A stretch of DNA of 64,000 nucleotides. It comes from a virus. Below are positions 16,124-25,632 of the stretch, in pieces. Under the pieces are notes generated by a model. The model ran no database searches, was not told the origin of the DNA, and saw nothing but the letters and a program-made list of their open reading frames with translations. How positions within the stretch are numbered: position 1 is the first letter of the stretch; each line of letters opens with the position of its first letter. The DNA is taken from positions 21,006 through 85,005 of the IMG/VR virus record IMGVR_UViG_3300031951_000087, one strand, 5' to 3'. The translations under genes and the position numbers were made by a program.

Positions 16124-17239
16124 ATGGCAATTATTGTAGAACCAGAAAGAAGTAAACTCTATAGAAGAATTAAAGCCCTTCTTGGTGCACCTGTTAGAGG
16201 TGTTGAGTTAGAAGATGAGCAAATGGACTCATTATTAGAACTTGCGATTGGGGATTACGAACAATATATTTTAGATTGGTTAATTGAAGCACAATGGACT
16301 TCTTTATATGGACTGAACCTTGACGAACAGTCTTTAACAAGGGCACTTACCAAAAGAAGTTTAGATTGGGAAACACAATACACTTACGCATATTCAAAGA
16401 TAGTTGGATTACAAGCTGGTGGTGATTGGGTACTTAAAAAAGATTATGTTGATTTGGTTCCGAACCAACAAATTTATGAAATACCTAAGGGTCGTGAAAT
16501 TAATGAACTTTTATGGTTCATGAGAGCCGAATTAAACAATTCATTATTCGACCCATTTATGGGTGGATTTGGAGGATTTGGTGGAACTGGATTAGGTGGT
16601 CCTGGCGGATTTGCACAATTTGGTGCAAGTGGAAGTTATTTTATGATGCCAGCGTTTGACGTTGTGTTAAGAATGGCGGATAGAAATCTCAAACAAAGAA
16701 TGATTGTTGGTGATTTGACATATAGAATTACAGCATTGCCTGAAGGAAAAAAAGCATTACACTTATACAACACACCTGGTGGAAGATTTGATTTTTCAAA
16801 TATTGGATTTAACGAATATAGATGTTGGTATTGGTACTACGATACTGATGGTGACCGTGATGATTGTTTGGCTGCAAATCCTGACATTGTTAGATTACCA
16901 TCTGACATACCATTAGAAGCGTTAAATTGGCAGGACCTTAATACACCCGCACAACAATGGGTTAGAAGATGGTTTACCGCTTACTGTAAAGAAACATTAG
17001 GTCGTATTTATGGTAAATACAGTGGTAACCTTAAAACCCCTGACTCTGAACTAACATTGGACTACACATCTTTGTTAGGTGAGGCTAAAGATGAAAGAGC
17101 AAAACTTGAAGAAGAATTAAAATTACGTCTTGAAAGATTAAGTCCTGTTAAACAAATGGAAAAGGAAGCCTTAATTGCTGAAAACCTAAATAAACAATTA
17201 AAATATAGAGCGTTCCCAAGTCCCTATAATGTAATTTAA
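16124..17239 (+). CDS. gp13: Neck/head completion protein gp13
   Basis: 371 residues from ATG 16124 (MAIIVEPERSKLYRRIKALL). Helical N-terminal half with LLELAIGDYEQYILDWLIEAQW, a Gly/Phe-rich loop at about 155-180 (GGFGGFGGTGLGG), then WVRRWFTAYCKETLGRIYGK followed by LTLDYTSLLGEAKDE and an acidic helix (LEEELKLRLERL). The last part corresponds to the C-terminal pattern of T4 gp13 and its relatives, in which the chain ends with a Pro-rich tail (here FPSPYNVI). gp13 binds the portal vertex after packaging and recruits gp14. It is separated from the gp14-like gene, which lies on the other strand beyond the helicase and dismutase genes. Confidence 0.72.
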   Translation: MAIIVEPERSKLYRRIKALLGAPVRGVELEDEQMDSLLELAIGDYEQYILDWLIEAQWTSLYGLNLDEQSLTRALTKRSLDWETQYTYAYSKIVGLQAGGDWVLKKDYVDLVPNQQIYEIPKGREINELLWFMRAELNNSLFDPFMGGFGGFGGTGLGGPGGFAQFGASGSYFMMPAFDVVLRMADRNLKQRMIVGDLTYRITALPEGKKALHLYNTPGGRFDFSNIGFNEYRCWYWYYDTDGDRDDCLAANPDIVRLPSDIPLEALNWQDLNTPAQQWVRRWFTAYCKETLGRIYGKYSGNLKTPDSELTLDYTSLLGEAKDERAKLEEELKLRLERLSPVKQMEKEALIAENLNKQLKYRAFPSPYNVI

Positions 17240-17243
17240 TTTT

Positions 17244-17579
17244 ATGCCAATATTAAGGAGTATACCGAGTAAAAAAATTATTAACGGAATTGAAGTAAAA
17301 ACATCTGAGGTCGCTTTAATTTCCGAATCAAATTACACAACAACAGGTGAATACGCAATTGTGATTAAAACTGTTGAACATTGTGATTTGTTATTAGATA
17401 GTAAAACAACTGACCACATTGTTGTCAAAGCTCTTACCAAAGTTACAATTAGACCCGATAAGAGCAAAATTGACGAACAATATGATGAAGTTGAAATTGG
17501 AAAAGGTGCATGTGTTGAGTTTCACTTTATAGGTGGAAACTGGTACATCTTATCTTCAGACGGTCTCAAATTGGACTAA
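17244..17579 (+). CDS. Small beta-rich hypothetical, possibly virion protein
   Basis: 111 residues starting 4 bases after gp13 ends (MPILRSIPSKKIINGIEVKT). Alternating hydrophobic strands and the closing GKGACVEFHFIGGNWYILSS resemble the beta-sandwich ends of small capsid- or fibre-associated proteins, but I cannot name a family. It is probably co-transcribed with gp13. Its last 24 bases overlap the convergent DNA polymerase gene (17556), and no terminator is visible between the two. Confidence 0.6.
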   Translation: MPILRSIPSKKIINGIEVKTSEVALISESNYTTTGEYAIVIKTVEHCDLLLDSKTTDHIVVKALTKVTIRPDKSKIDEQYDEVEIGKGACVEFHFIGGNWYILSSDGLKLD

Positions 17580-20285
17580 TTCTTGTTCCCATCCATCTTC
17601 AGCTAAATCATAGATATAGTCAGGACTAATACCAACCCTATCCCAAAACTTCACTTCTTGTTCAGAAACCGTTAAAACATCTACCAATTTATCTTGGTCG
17701 GTATCCTCGAAAGGGTGACCATTGATTAATTGACATTGTTCTTTTGTATAGAATTCCCTCTTACTTGGGTTATCAATAATCAAAGAATCTCTAACATCAT
17801 CTTTAAACACAACCATCAAAGGTTCAATACGTTTGTTAAATGTTGTTATTGCTCTCGCTATATTATACTCACCCAACATATCAGGATTTCTTTCAAGTTC
17901 CTCATTGTCCAATCTATAGGCATTGATTACCAATGAGTCAACTTTTTTAACAACATCACCATGTGATGCTTTTGTACCGTTGTTAACATAAAAAATTACA
18001 TCACCCAAGTTAGCCGCAATACCATCATGAATAATAAGTTCCATATGTGCTTGTCTTGACATCATACTTCCTGATTTGGTTTTTTGACCACATCTTACTT
18101 TGTAATCCTCAATAGAAATTTTAACTTTAGCACGAGACGCAATTTGTTTTAATGGAATTTGTTTGTTAAAGATTTTTTCTAAGTATTCATAATACCACTC
18201 AACAAATTGTTGACCTTCACCCATCAATAACATTTTGATTCCTTTGTCCAAAAACGCTTCAATATACAACGGTAATTTCTTTGATTTGATTGTATTACCA
18301 ACCAATTTAATTTTACCTTTGTCAGTCATCAAGGCATAGTTCTTACGTGCTAAGTTAATACAAGATGGCCAAACACCATCATTATCCAAAGCCATTTCAC
18401 CTTTCATGAACAAGTCATTATATTCTGCAATGTCAGCTGCGGCACCCATATATTCCTTACCTTCAACCACTTTCCAATTCAAACCTTTACCAATGTATTT
18501 ACGGGATTCAACATTCACAGGTGATGAAAAGTTCACACCATCCGTATCCATAACCAACGGGTCATATCCACGATTCATAAAGAACTTAATCATCTGACGT
18601 AGATATTGTCTACCTGTACAAGTAATCCTTTCACCCTGATTCATATCACCCCAGTGAAATACTTGAGGTGCTGATAAAGCTCCAAACATTGAGTTAATAA
18701 AAATCTTAATTGGTAATTGTTTACGGTCATAAGATTTAGATTTTACAGGGTCACTCTTTTCAAACTCTTCGGCCAATTGTTTATACATAATACGAGCATT
18801 TCTAAAGTACGTTAACATACCTTTCATTACTCCTGTTATATCACAATCAGGGAATACGTCGTGAACCAACTGAATTGACGGATACAGTGAACTAAAGTCA
18901 AGTTTCAATACATCGGTTGAATACCCAACTTTAACCAAACGTGACAATCCACCAACAAAGTCTTGTTTCTGTTGTTTAGCGGGAATTGCAAGTCCATGTT
19001 TATACGACCAAGCTCTCATTTGGATTTCCCAGAGTGTTGCTGTTCCCATCGTGGCAATCCTTTGATATGTTGTTGGAACCAAAGAAGCCAACAGGAATGA
19101 ACCCTGATTAAACTCTTCATCAACTCTTAATGTCTCAATTAAGTCATCGTCAAGATATCTTTCAACAATGTTATCACCTGTTGTTTTAATATAGGTATCT
19201 TCTCTTCTTTCACACACTTCATCAACCTTTGGGTCAATACCACATTTTTTGTACTTACCATTTTGGGTGTTTAACCAATAATCTTCTTTCTTGGCATACA
19301 TGGAACCAATATCGGTATGGTCAATGTAGATACGGTCAGCGTCTTCAGCTTCCAAATATTGAACAATATATTTCAAACCAGCAGATTTGATATTTGAGTT
19401 AATAGCTTGTGCACGTCTTACTGAGTGTAATGCGTCAATAACATTATAACCCCAAATTGATGTTTGAACGTAATCCTCAATTTCGTTTGCCAATTTCAAC
19501 AAACCTTTTGATTGTGTAATTGATTTTTCAGGGTTAAGTGATTTACAGATTCTTTTCATATCCAATCCCAAAGCTTTTGCCCTTTCAAATATCCAATGCC
19601 AGTCAAACGCAAATCCGTTATATGACACAATAATGGATGGTTTAATTTCATGGATATAGTTAAAAAAATCTATGATACCTTGTTTTTCCTGTTCCTCATT
19701 TGAACATTCAATAACCTTGTGAAACCCTTTGTTTGTCTTTAATCCAAACATGAATATTCTACCATCTTTTGGTTCCAAAGCGGTAGTTTCTAAGTCAAAT
19801 ACAAAACGGGTTACGTCATCATAACTTTCAAACCCTTTGAAAAGACGTTTTTCTTTTTGAATCAAAAATTGTTCAATCGGTGGAAGAATCAAAACTTTTT
19901 CTTTTGCCTTTTCACCATATGGGTCAATTCCACCATCACGGAAAAATTGTAATAATGTTCTATAACCCTTCAAAGATTTAACCATAAATGATAAACCTTC
20001 TTCAAGTCTTTTATTTCCTTCTGTTTTTAGTTTTTCAATAACAATTCCGTATTTGGACATTGCTTCTTTTTGTAACCCCTTTGAACCTTGATAAAAGTTG
20101 AGACCACGTAAATCACCAACCCAAGCAAATGGAATAAAGGTATCACGTTTAACAATCTTCCCTTTTATGGGGTCTTCAATAATTTTGTAGATGGAGTCAC
20201 TAACGTAGTCAAATTCAACACTGACTATGTACTGTTCAGGGTCAGAGCCCTTCAAAAAATCTTCAATTTCTTCTGCTGGTATCAT
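17556..20285 (-). CDS. gp43: Family B DNA polymerase with proofreading domain
   Basis: 909 residues. The exonuclease domain has FDLETTAL (Asp164, Glu166; Exo I) and SYNGFAFDWHW (Asn223, Asp228; Exo II). The polymerase domain has LKLDFSSLYPSIQL (motif A), KIFINSMFGALSAP (motif B) and VMDTDGVNFSSP (motif C), so both active sites look intact. T4 gp43 is 898 residues, so this copy is full length. It is the replicative polymerase and should act with the clamp and clamp loader, which are not in this window. Start ATG 20285 is preceded by a leader of about 60 bases with a small hairpin and a TATTTATT element. It is unusual in being surrounded by virion genes and overlapping a small plus-strand gene at its 3' end. 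Confidence 0.95.
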   Translation of the reverse strand: MIPAEEIEDFLKGSDPEQYIVSVEFDYVSDSIYKIIEDPIKGKIVKRDTFIPFAWVGDLRGLNFYQGSKGLQKEAMSKYGIVIEKLKTEGNKRLEEGLSFMVKSLKGYRTLLQFFRDGGIDPYGEKAKEKVLILPPIEQFLIQKEKRLFKGFESYDDVTRFVFDLETTALEPKDGRIFMFGLKTNKGFHKVIECSNEEQEKQGIIDFFNYIHEIKPSIIVSYNGFAFDWHWIFERAKALGLDMKRICKSLNPEKSITQSKGLLKLANEIEDYVQTSIWGYNVIDALHSVRRAQAINSNIKSAGLKYIVQYLEAEDADRIYIDHTDIGSMYAKKEDYWLNTQNGKYKKCGIDPKVDEVCERREDTYIKTTGDNIVERYLDDDLIETLRVDEEFNQGSFLLASLVPTTYQRIATMGTATLWEIQMRAWSYKHGLAIPAKQQKQDFVGGLSRLVKVGYSTDVLKLDFSSLYPSIQLVHDVFPDCDITGVMKGMLTYFRNARIMYKQLAEEFEKSDPVKSKSYDRKQLPIKIFINSMFGALSAPQVFHWGDMNQGERITCTGRQYLRQMIKFFMNRGYDPLVMDTDGVNFSSPVNVESRKYIGKGLNWKVVEGKEYMGAAADIAEYNDLFMKGEMALDNDGVWPSCINLARKNYALMTDKGKIKLVGNTIKSKKLPLYIEAFLDKGIKMLLMGEGQQFVEWYYEYLEKIFNKQIPLKQIASRAKVKISIEDYKVRCGQKTKSGSMMSRQAHMELIIHDGIAANLGDVIFYVNNGTKASHGDVVKKVDSLVINAYRLDNEELERNPDMLGEYNIARAITTFNKRIEPLMVVFKDDVRDSLIIDNPSKREFYTKEQCQLINGHPFEDTDQDKLVDVLTVSEQEVKFWDRVGISPDYIYDLAEDGWEQELVQFETV

Positions 20286-20311
20286 AATATTTTCTAGAGT
20301 GGTTTATTAGC

Positions 20312-20328
20312 TTCCGAACACGTCGGAG
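20312..20328 (-). promoter_or_regulatory. Leader hairpin of DNA polymerase mRNA
   Basis: On the minus strand TCCGA and TCGGA (arms 20323-20327 and 20313-20317) enclose CGTGT, a 5-bp GC-rich stem about 28 bases before the polymerase ATG. T4 gp43 represses its own translation at a leader hairpin; a similar role here is only a suggestion. Confidence 0.35.
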
Positions 20329-20341
20329 TTTACCTTGTCTA

Positions 20342-20349
20342 AATAAATA
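20342..20349 (-). promoter_or_regulatory. TATTTATT element upstream of DNA polymerase
   Basis: The minus strand reads ATATATTTATTTAGAC, 56 bases before ATG 20285, the longest spacing seen. Confidence 0.4.
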
Positions 20350-20370
20350 TATGTTACAGAATTGGTATTA

Positions 20371-20751
20371 TCAACAACAGTATTGAGTTTTAATAAAAGA
20401 AGGGGTTATGTTGATAAACAAAGATTCTCTTATTGGAACAATCAATTCACCGTCAGTTGTTGTGATGCTAAACTCACCCAAATATCTACCGGGTGTTCTT
20501 GTGTCGTTTGGTGTAAAATTATAATAAATGTAATATTCTTCAGGTGCGTCGGGATTATCTAAAAACTTTTGTGTGATATACGCTGGTTTTGACGCAATTT
20601 TTAAAATACCATTATCGGAATTAATCATTGAAAATGTAATAATTGCATTCTGAAGTGTCTCCATAAAACTTCTGAAGTCGTTTCTTCCGTCTTTTACAAC
20701 TTGTAGTTTTAAAGTTGGTAAGGTTGCGTTTTGTTTTATAAAGAATTCCAT
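20371..20751 (-). CDS. BppU-like N-terminal domain virion protein
   Basis: 126 residues (MEFFIKQNATLPTLKLQVVK). The order of strands - a short N-terminal strand with LPTLKLQVVKDGR, a middle ITFSMIN, YYIYYNFTPNDTRTPGRYLG, then FSITTTDGELIVPIRES - matches the N-terminal domain of baseplate upper proteins such as BppU, which join receptor-binding fibres to the baseplate. It follows the large Thr/Pro-rich fibre gene by 29 bases, so a fibre attachment or chaperone role is plausible. The C-terminus ends with two cysteines. A TATTTATA element sits 4 bases before its ATG. Confidence 0.55.
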   Translation of the reverse strand: MEFFIKQNATLPTLKLQVVKDGRNDFRSFMETLQNAIITFSMINSDNGILKIASKPAYITQKFLDNPDAPEEYYIYYNFTPNDTRTPGRYLGEFSITTTDGELIVPIRESLFINITPSFIKTQYCC

Positions 20752-20755
20752 TATC

Positions 20756-20763
20756 TATAAATA
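20756..20763 (-). promoter_or_regulatory. TATTTATA element before BppU-like gene
   Basis: The minus strand reads AAGTATTTATAGATAATGG, 4 bases from the ATG at 20751. It is one of the clearest examples of the consensus. Confidence 0.6.
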
Positions 20764-20780
20764 CTTTAATTTTAATATTA

Positions 20781-23681
20781 TTATAAACCGTATTTTGATT
20801 TATCGGCATTAAAGTTTTGTAATACTTGTGTTGATGTTAATGATGTGTCGTACATTCTTATGACACCAATAGTTCCTTTGAACTTGTTTAGGGCTGAACT
20901 TCCGTCTGCAGTAACTCTACCAGCTATACTTACAAAATTTGTGTTACTTACTTGATTAACACCAGCTAAACTTATACTTCCCGCGGAAACACCGTTTCTA
21001 TAAACCGTGAGAGTCTTGGCAACACCAAAATTAAAGACAGCAACCGCTTGTACCCAAGTATTCACCGTAAATCCCGTCATAATAATATTAGGGTTGTTAG
21101 CCCCGTCGTAAGCTGCCACGAACATATTACTTGCACCTTCATTAAATCTAATTGTGTAAGGGTATCTAAGAGGTGAGAAGCTGGTATCCCATTTTTCCAA
21201 TAGTTCCGCTTCACCTGAGTTTGGTTGACCATTTGAAGGATTAAACCATATTTCAACCGTGTATTGTTCAGTATTTGTAAAGTTTGTAACACCATTAACA
21301 CTTGGGATTCTACCATAAGAAGAACTTCCATTGAAAGTAAAACCACTTAATGCGTTGTAAGTTGGACTACCCGATAAAGTTGCATCCGTACTACCCACAG
21401 TTGTGTCCCAAACAGTTCCTGAACCAACATAACTACTTGGTAATAACTGTAGTTGTAAGTTTGATGTTACAATATTAGGTGTTACTGATGGTGTTGGTGT
21501 CTGAGTATTAGTTGGTGTTATTGTATTTGTTGGGGTAACCGTAGGTGTTGATGTTGATGTAGGGGTGGGTGTTGGTTCAACAAATCTTGGAGACAAGAAA
21601 TTATACTGTTGTTGTATTTCAGAAAGTGACAACTGTCTATTGTAGAAATACATGTTGGCAACATACCCCCAAGGCTGAGGAACGACATCATTATTACCCC
21701 AACCCCAGTGTGTAGTTCCACCAGCACCAAAAGCAATTTGACTTCCAACTTCAGAACCATTTATGTAGAATTTTTGAGATGAATTTGTTCCAACAACCGC
21801 ATATTGAACCCAAACACTTGTTTCACCTGACAAGTCATACCCTGAACTTCTAAACGCACTGTCCCAATAACCCAATATATCGGAGTTATTTGGGATGGTA
21901 ATTGGAGTGTATTTAGGTGAGTTTGTATAAAGTAATGTTCTAAATGATGCAATATTATTTAATTCTAATCTTGCCCAAGTAATATATGTGTATCCTGAAT
22001 TTGGTAATAAAGGTCCTGTTGCGTTGTAATTAACTCTATTAGTCCCTGTAGTACAATCAAAACATTTTATACCGTTAAGAACTGTGTAAGTTGCACCGAT
22101 TAATGTGTGATTATACCCCCCTGTTATATCATAAACTGTTGTACCTGTTCCGGGATAGCTTGAACTTGTATGTGCGTCAAGTTGGATTACCAAACCATTT
22201 GTTACAAGATTTGGCGTTGGCGTAATTGTTGGTGTAACCGTTGGTGTTGATGTATTAGTCGGCGTAATTGTTGGTGTAACCGTTGGTGTTGATGTATTAG
22301 TTGGTGTTGGTGTTGGACAAATATAATTTGAGGATGTGTTAATATAGTTTGAATACGTTTGTCCACTTGTTAAGGATGTTGTATAAATTTCTAAACTACC
22401 AAGTCTGTAATCACCAAATCCTCCGTCACCCATATTTGTACCATCCTGATGTGCAAGTAAATAAAATAGTCCTGACCCGGCATTATAAGGGGCCAATCTA
22501 TTTAAGGTTATATTACCAGCACTTACACCATCAACATATGCGGTTAAAGTTGACCCATCATATGTCATACCAACATAATACCAATTATTAAGTGGTGTTG
22601 ATATAGATGAGGTAAAATTAATATTTCCTGTAGTAGTCCATAAACCAAACTTAAGTGTTCCCGAAACCATTTCAATTATAGATGTGTGCCATCCCGATAA
22701 AGAATTTACAACCCCCACTTCAGAAAGTATAACCCCATCACCTTGAGGATAAATCCACATAAATATTGAAGTCACTTCAGACTTGTTTGGAGAAACACCA
22801 GAAAACAATGAACTTAAATTAGTGTTGGTATAGATATACTGTGAAGTACCATTGAAATCTACGAAAGTTCCACATCCTGTACTACCACTTGAAGGAGAAT
22901 TCACAATAGTACCATTACTATTATTTTCTAAATCAAATACGGTTGTAGTTCCTGAATATGAATTACTATCACTAAAATCGTAATATAGTATTCTACTACT
23001 CAACACATTTGTTGGTGTTACAGTGGAAGTTGGTGTTGGGGTTGGTGTGGAATTACTCGATGTCGGCGTAATGGTTGGTGTAATAGTTGGCGTAACTGTT
23101 GGAGTCTCCGTTGAAGTTGCTGTTGGTGTCTGAGTAGGAGTTTCGGTATTGGTAGGAGTTGGTGTTTGGGTAGGAGTTTCGGTATTGGTAGGAGTTGGCG
23201 TTTGGGTAGGAGTCTCGGTGTTAGTTGGTGTTGGTGTTTGGGTAGGAGTTTTGGTATTGGTAGGAGTTGGCGTTTGGGTAGGAGTCTCGGTGTTAGTTGG
23301 TGTTGGTGTCTGAGTTGGTGTTTCGGTATTGGTAGGAGTTGGCGTTTGGGTAGGAGTCTCGGTGTTAGTTGGTGTTGGTGTCTGAGTTGGTGTTTCGGTA
23401 TTGGTAGGTGTAACCGTATTTGTTGGTGTTGGCGTTACGGTGCTAGTTGGTGTTGGTGATGGATTTGGTGTTGTAATATCAATTACAAATGTTTGGTCGG
23501 TACCTGAAAAATATATAAACACTTTACCTTGTGGTGTACCATCGGCAGGAAAATAATCAAAAGGGATAGTTTCTACTCCCAACTCAAAAGTTTCATTTAA
23601 TGTTGTATCCAAAAAGGTAACCAAACATGTTTGACCACTATATTCAGTACTTTCAACTCTAAATCCGTAATTATTTGACAT
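20781..23681 (-). CDS. Adhesin-type tail fibre with Thr/Pro linkers and LamG-like domains
   Basis: 966 residues. Residues 1-70 form a small beta domain. Residues about 71-225 are almost pure Thr/Pro with a 12-residue unit [12 protein letters not shown]. Then come three lectin-like (LamG/concanavalin-type) modules at roughly 231-455, 490-700 and 745-966, each with a YDFSDSNS- or [10 protein letters not shown]-type opening strand and a VYxNGV or FYINGS motif, separated by shorter Thr/Pro linkers ([14 protein letters not shown]). The architecture suits an extended host-binding fibre carrying carbohydrate-binding tips on a mucin-like stalk. The Thr-rich stalk is a possible O-glycosylation substrate for the glycosyltransferases encoded nearby. 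The gene shares its first bases with the stop of the upstream fibre gene. Confidence 0.8.
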   Translation of the reverse strand: MSNNYGFRVESTEYSGQTCLVTFLDTTLNETFELGVETIPFDYFPADGTPQGKVFIYFSGTDQTFVIDITTPNPSPTPTSTVTPTPTNTVTPTNTETPTQTPTPTNTETPTQTPTPTNTETPTQTPTPTNTETPTQTPTPTNTKTPTQTPTPTNTETPTQTPTPTNTETPTQTPTPTNTETPTQTPTATSTETPTVTPTITPTITPTSSNSTPTPTPTSTVTPTNVLSSRILYYDFSDSNSYSGTTTVFDLENNSNGTIVNSPSSGSTGCGTFVDFNGTSQYIYTNTNLSSLFSGVSPNKSEVTSIFMWIYPQGDGVILSEVGVVNSLSGWHTSIIEMVSGTLKFGLWTTTGNINFTSSISTPLNNWYYVGMTYDGSTLTAYVDGVSAGNITLNRLAPYNAGSGLFYLLAHQDGTNMGDGGFGDYRLGSLEIYTTSLTSGQTYSNYINTSSNYICPTPTPTNTSTPTVTPTITPTNTSTPTVTPTITPTPNLVTNGLVIQLDAHTSSSYPGTGTTVYDITGGYNHTLIGATYTVLNGIKCFDCTTGTNRVNYNATGPLLPNSGYTYITWARLELNNIASFRTLLYTNSPKYTPITIPNNSDILGYWDSAFRSSGYDLSGETSVWVQYAVVGTNSSQKFYINGSEVGSQIAFGAGGTTHWGWGNNDVVPQPWGYVANMYFYNRQLSLSEIQQQYNFLSPRFVEPTPTPTSTSTPTVTPTNTITPTNTQTPTPSVTPNIVTSNLQLQLLPSSYVGSGTVWDTTVGSTDATLSGSPTYNALSGFTFNGSSSYGRIPSVNGVTNFTNTEQYTVEIWFNPSNGQPNSGEAELLEKWDTSFSPLRYPYTIRFNEGASNMFVAAYDGANNPNIIMTGFTVNTWVQAVAVFNFGVAKTLTVYRNGVSAGSISLAGVNQVSNTNFVSIAGRVTADGSSALNKFKGTIGVIRMYDTSLTSTQVLQNFNADKSKYGL
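23094..23411 (-). repeat. 36-bp coding minisatellite (about 9 units)
   Basis: Tandem units of 36 bases encode [12 protein letters not shown] in the fibre protein. There is a leading partial unit, seven near-identical units (one with Lys for Glu) and a degenerate last unit. Synonymous differences group the copies into two alternating types, suggesting expansion by pairs of units. Such arrays can change length by slippage or recombination. Confidence 0.85.
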
Positions 23682-25582
23682 TATGGTGCCGGTATTAATG
23701 TTGCTGTAAAATCCCCACTGTTAACAATACATGCGTTATCAGGACAGTTAAAATTAAACAAACCAAATTTATTTTTTAATATTCTATAATTATGTTGTAC
23801 TTGTGCAGAACCCAATGGTTCAACATACATTCTGAACTCAGATATACCGCCCATAAATGTCCCACCAAAATTTTGTTCTAATAAAATATTTGTGGTAAGT
23901 CCTGATAAACTTGTTCCACTTAATGTATTATCACACATAACTTCAGGGTCTTGGATATATGGACCTGTTGTCCCGCTACAACCACTAAATGTTAATGATT
24001 CTCTTAATCCAAAAGTTCCACCACCCCATGATATATTAAATGGAACCCCAATTTGTTTTTCTTTAACTTCGTTCAATTCTCTTGGAATAATTTCTTCAAA
24101 ATCTTCAATGGTCATAAACAATTTACCATTAACAAAGAATTTAAGTTTTCCTAATCTATATTCTCTTTGGTCTAACCATTTTCTGTTCAGTTGAATTGTC
24201 TCAACTTTGCTTGGATAGGTATTTCCCGAGTGTGTTGCTGGTGGTCCAATTAATGATACAGTGTTACCATATGTTGATGCCGTATAAGTCATTCGTCTAA
24301 TATCACCCAATCCTCCCATGTTCAATAAATCACATTCATCCCAAGTTATATTTCTTTCAAACACAACATCTAACATCAACCATTTTTCAATACCTGTTGA
24401 ACCTGTTGTACATACATCATAGATTCCATCTGTTGAACATATTTCAGTAATGGTATATCCCGATTCAAAAGTTAATCCTGTTGTTTCACAAGCTCCCGTT
24501 GTTGAACAACTACCTGTTAATAATAAAAATTTAACACACAAATGTGGGTTTGATGGGTCACCCTCGAATCGTAGTGATAATGCATTTGAAAAAACATCAT
24601 CTTCAGGATTGTGGTCTTCTTGTACTACAGTTGTTGTGGTACAATTGTGTGATATAGTAATTGCTGAAGATGGGTATAATGTATGACAATCAGAATTAGT
24701 GAATGCAGTATTCGAACACGCACAAGTTGTTAAACAATCTGTTAATCCTGATGTCACTCTTGTGTACCCTGAAAAAGTATCAGCGGTTCCTGCTGCGTAA
24801 TGATAGAATTTGTTTTCAGCTCTTGCTCCCATAAAGAAGAAGGTACCTGAATTTTCAGTATAAATGTTATTTAGATATGTTTGTCCCGATGAAGGAACAT
24901 ATTCATCAACCAATCTTGGTTTTAACATCATTTCTACCGTCCACCCTTTATGCATCCTTTCAGGTAAAACTTCATAATCATAACCGTATAACTTATAAAA
25001 CCCTTGTAAATAACCACCGTATAATTCATAGTATTGACCAATAGTTGTTGCTGTTTTGGATACAATATTATATAATGTTTGTGCGGTAATTCCTGAAAAT
25101 CTTTGATTTGGGCTTTGAGTATAACCTGTAACAGGTCTCATTTTAAATCTCCTATCGTAATGTAATGGGTCAAACTTAAAAACATCACTAATACCCATTG
25201 AATAATATAATGTTTGTCCTGTCATTTCAGTCACAAGTCCATTATCAATTCCTGTTAATCCAACATCACAAACACCTGTAAAGGCACTATAACAAGTATC
25301 GTTTAATGGGTTAACATTATAATTGTTTAAAGAAATAATTGTATTACCTGAAAAATAATCACCATATGAATATGAAAAATTTTGTGAACAACCTGTGTTA
25401 GATAATTCAATTGATATTGGTAATCTATTACCATCATTGTATCCAATTAAGTAAGGTGAATAAATAACCTCTTGGTCATATTGTTTTTCATCGGCAACAA
25501 GAAAGAAATCGGTGTATGAACTATCATCCGCTCTTATGTCCAATCTATTAAAATAATAGTTATTTATGTTCTGTGTTGCCAT
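23681..25582 (-). CDS. Cys-rich virion/fibre protein
   Basis: 633 residues ([20 protein letters not shown]). Rich in Gly, Thr and Tyr, with an unusual cluster of cysteines at about 275-380 ([10 protein letters not shown], then [13 protein letters not shown], ending CTTGSTG) and more near 530-550 and the C-terminus ([10 protein letters not shown]). A C-terminal segment with [17 protein letters not shown] and [12 protein letters not shown] is lectin/LamG-like. Phage proteins made in the reducing cytoplasm rarely carry so many cysteines; they could bind metal or form disulphides after release. It is encoded directly upstream of the Thr/Pro fibre, so the two are probably parts of the same fibre or adsorption structure. 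No named family recognised. Confidence 0.65.
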   Translation of the reverse strand: MATQNINNYYFNRLDIRADDSSYTDFFLVADEKQYDQEVIYSPYLIGYNDGNRLPISIELSNTGCSQNFSYSYGDYFSGNTIISLNNYNVNPLNDTCYSAFTGVCDVGLTGIDNGLVTEMTGQTLYYSMGISDVFKFDPLHYDRRFKMRPVTGYTQSPNQRFSGITAQTLYNIVSKTATTIGQYYELYGGYLQGFYKLYGYDYEVLPERMHKGWTVEMMLKPRLVDEYVPSSGQTYLNNIYTENSGTFFFMGARAENKFYHYAAGTADTFSGYTRVTSGLTDCLTTCACSNTAFTNSDCHTLYPSSAITISHNCTTTTVVQEDHNPEDDVFSNALSLRFEGDPSNPHLCVKFLLLTGSCSTTGACETTGLTFESGYTITEICSTDGIYDVCTTGSTGIEKWLMLDVVFERNITWDECDLLNMGGLGDIRRMTYTASTYGNTVSLIGPPATHSGNTYPSKVETIQLNRKWLDQREYRLGKLKFFVNGKLFMTIEDFEEIIPRELNEVKEKQIGVPFNISWGGGTFGLRESLTFSGCSGTTGPYIQDPEVMCDNTLSGTSLSGLTTNILLEQNFGGTFMGGISEFRMYVEPLGSAQVQHNYRILKNKFGLFNFNCPDNACIVNSGDFTATLIPAP

Positions 25583-25588
25583 TCAATA

Positions 25589-25596
25589 GATAAATA
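25589..25596 (-). promoter_or_regulatory. TATTTATC element before Cys-rich fibre gene
   Basis: The minus strand reads TTGTATTTATCTATTGAATG; the octamer ends 6 bases before the ATG at 25582. A mirror copy faces the other way 12 bases further on. Confidence 0.55.
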
Positions 25597-25608
25597 CAAA
25601 CAATATGG

Positions 25609-25616
25609 TATTTATA
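25609..25616 (+). promoter_or_regulatory. TATTTATA element of divergent plus-strand operon
   Basis: The plus strand reads GGTATTTATAGATAAAC, 16 bases before ATG 25633. With the minus-strand copy it makes a 50-base divergent control region, each gene having its own oriented element. Confidence 0.6.
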
Positions 25617-25632
25617 GATAAACTGTTTCAAT

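Noticed and set aside
23094-23411. CRISPR-like array of regular 36-bp repeats
   Set aside because: Units are contiguous with no unique spacers and lie in frame within a Thr/Pro-rich fibre gene; it is a coding minisatellite.
23166-23459. Plus-strand ORF of Gly/Ser/Trp/Cys repeats opposite the fibre gene
   Set aside because: It is the antisense reading of the minisatellite and has no start signal or neighbours of its own.
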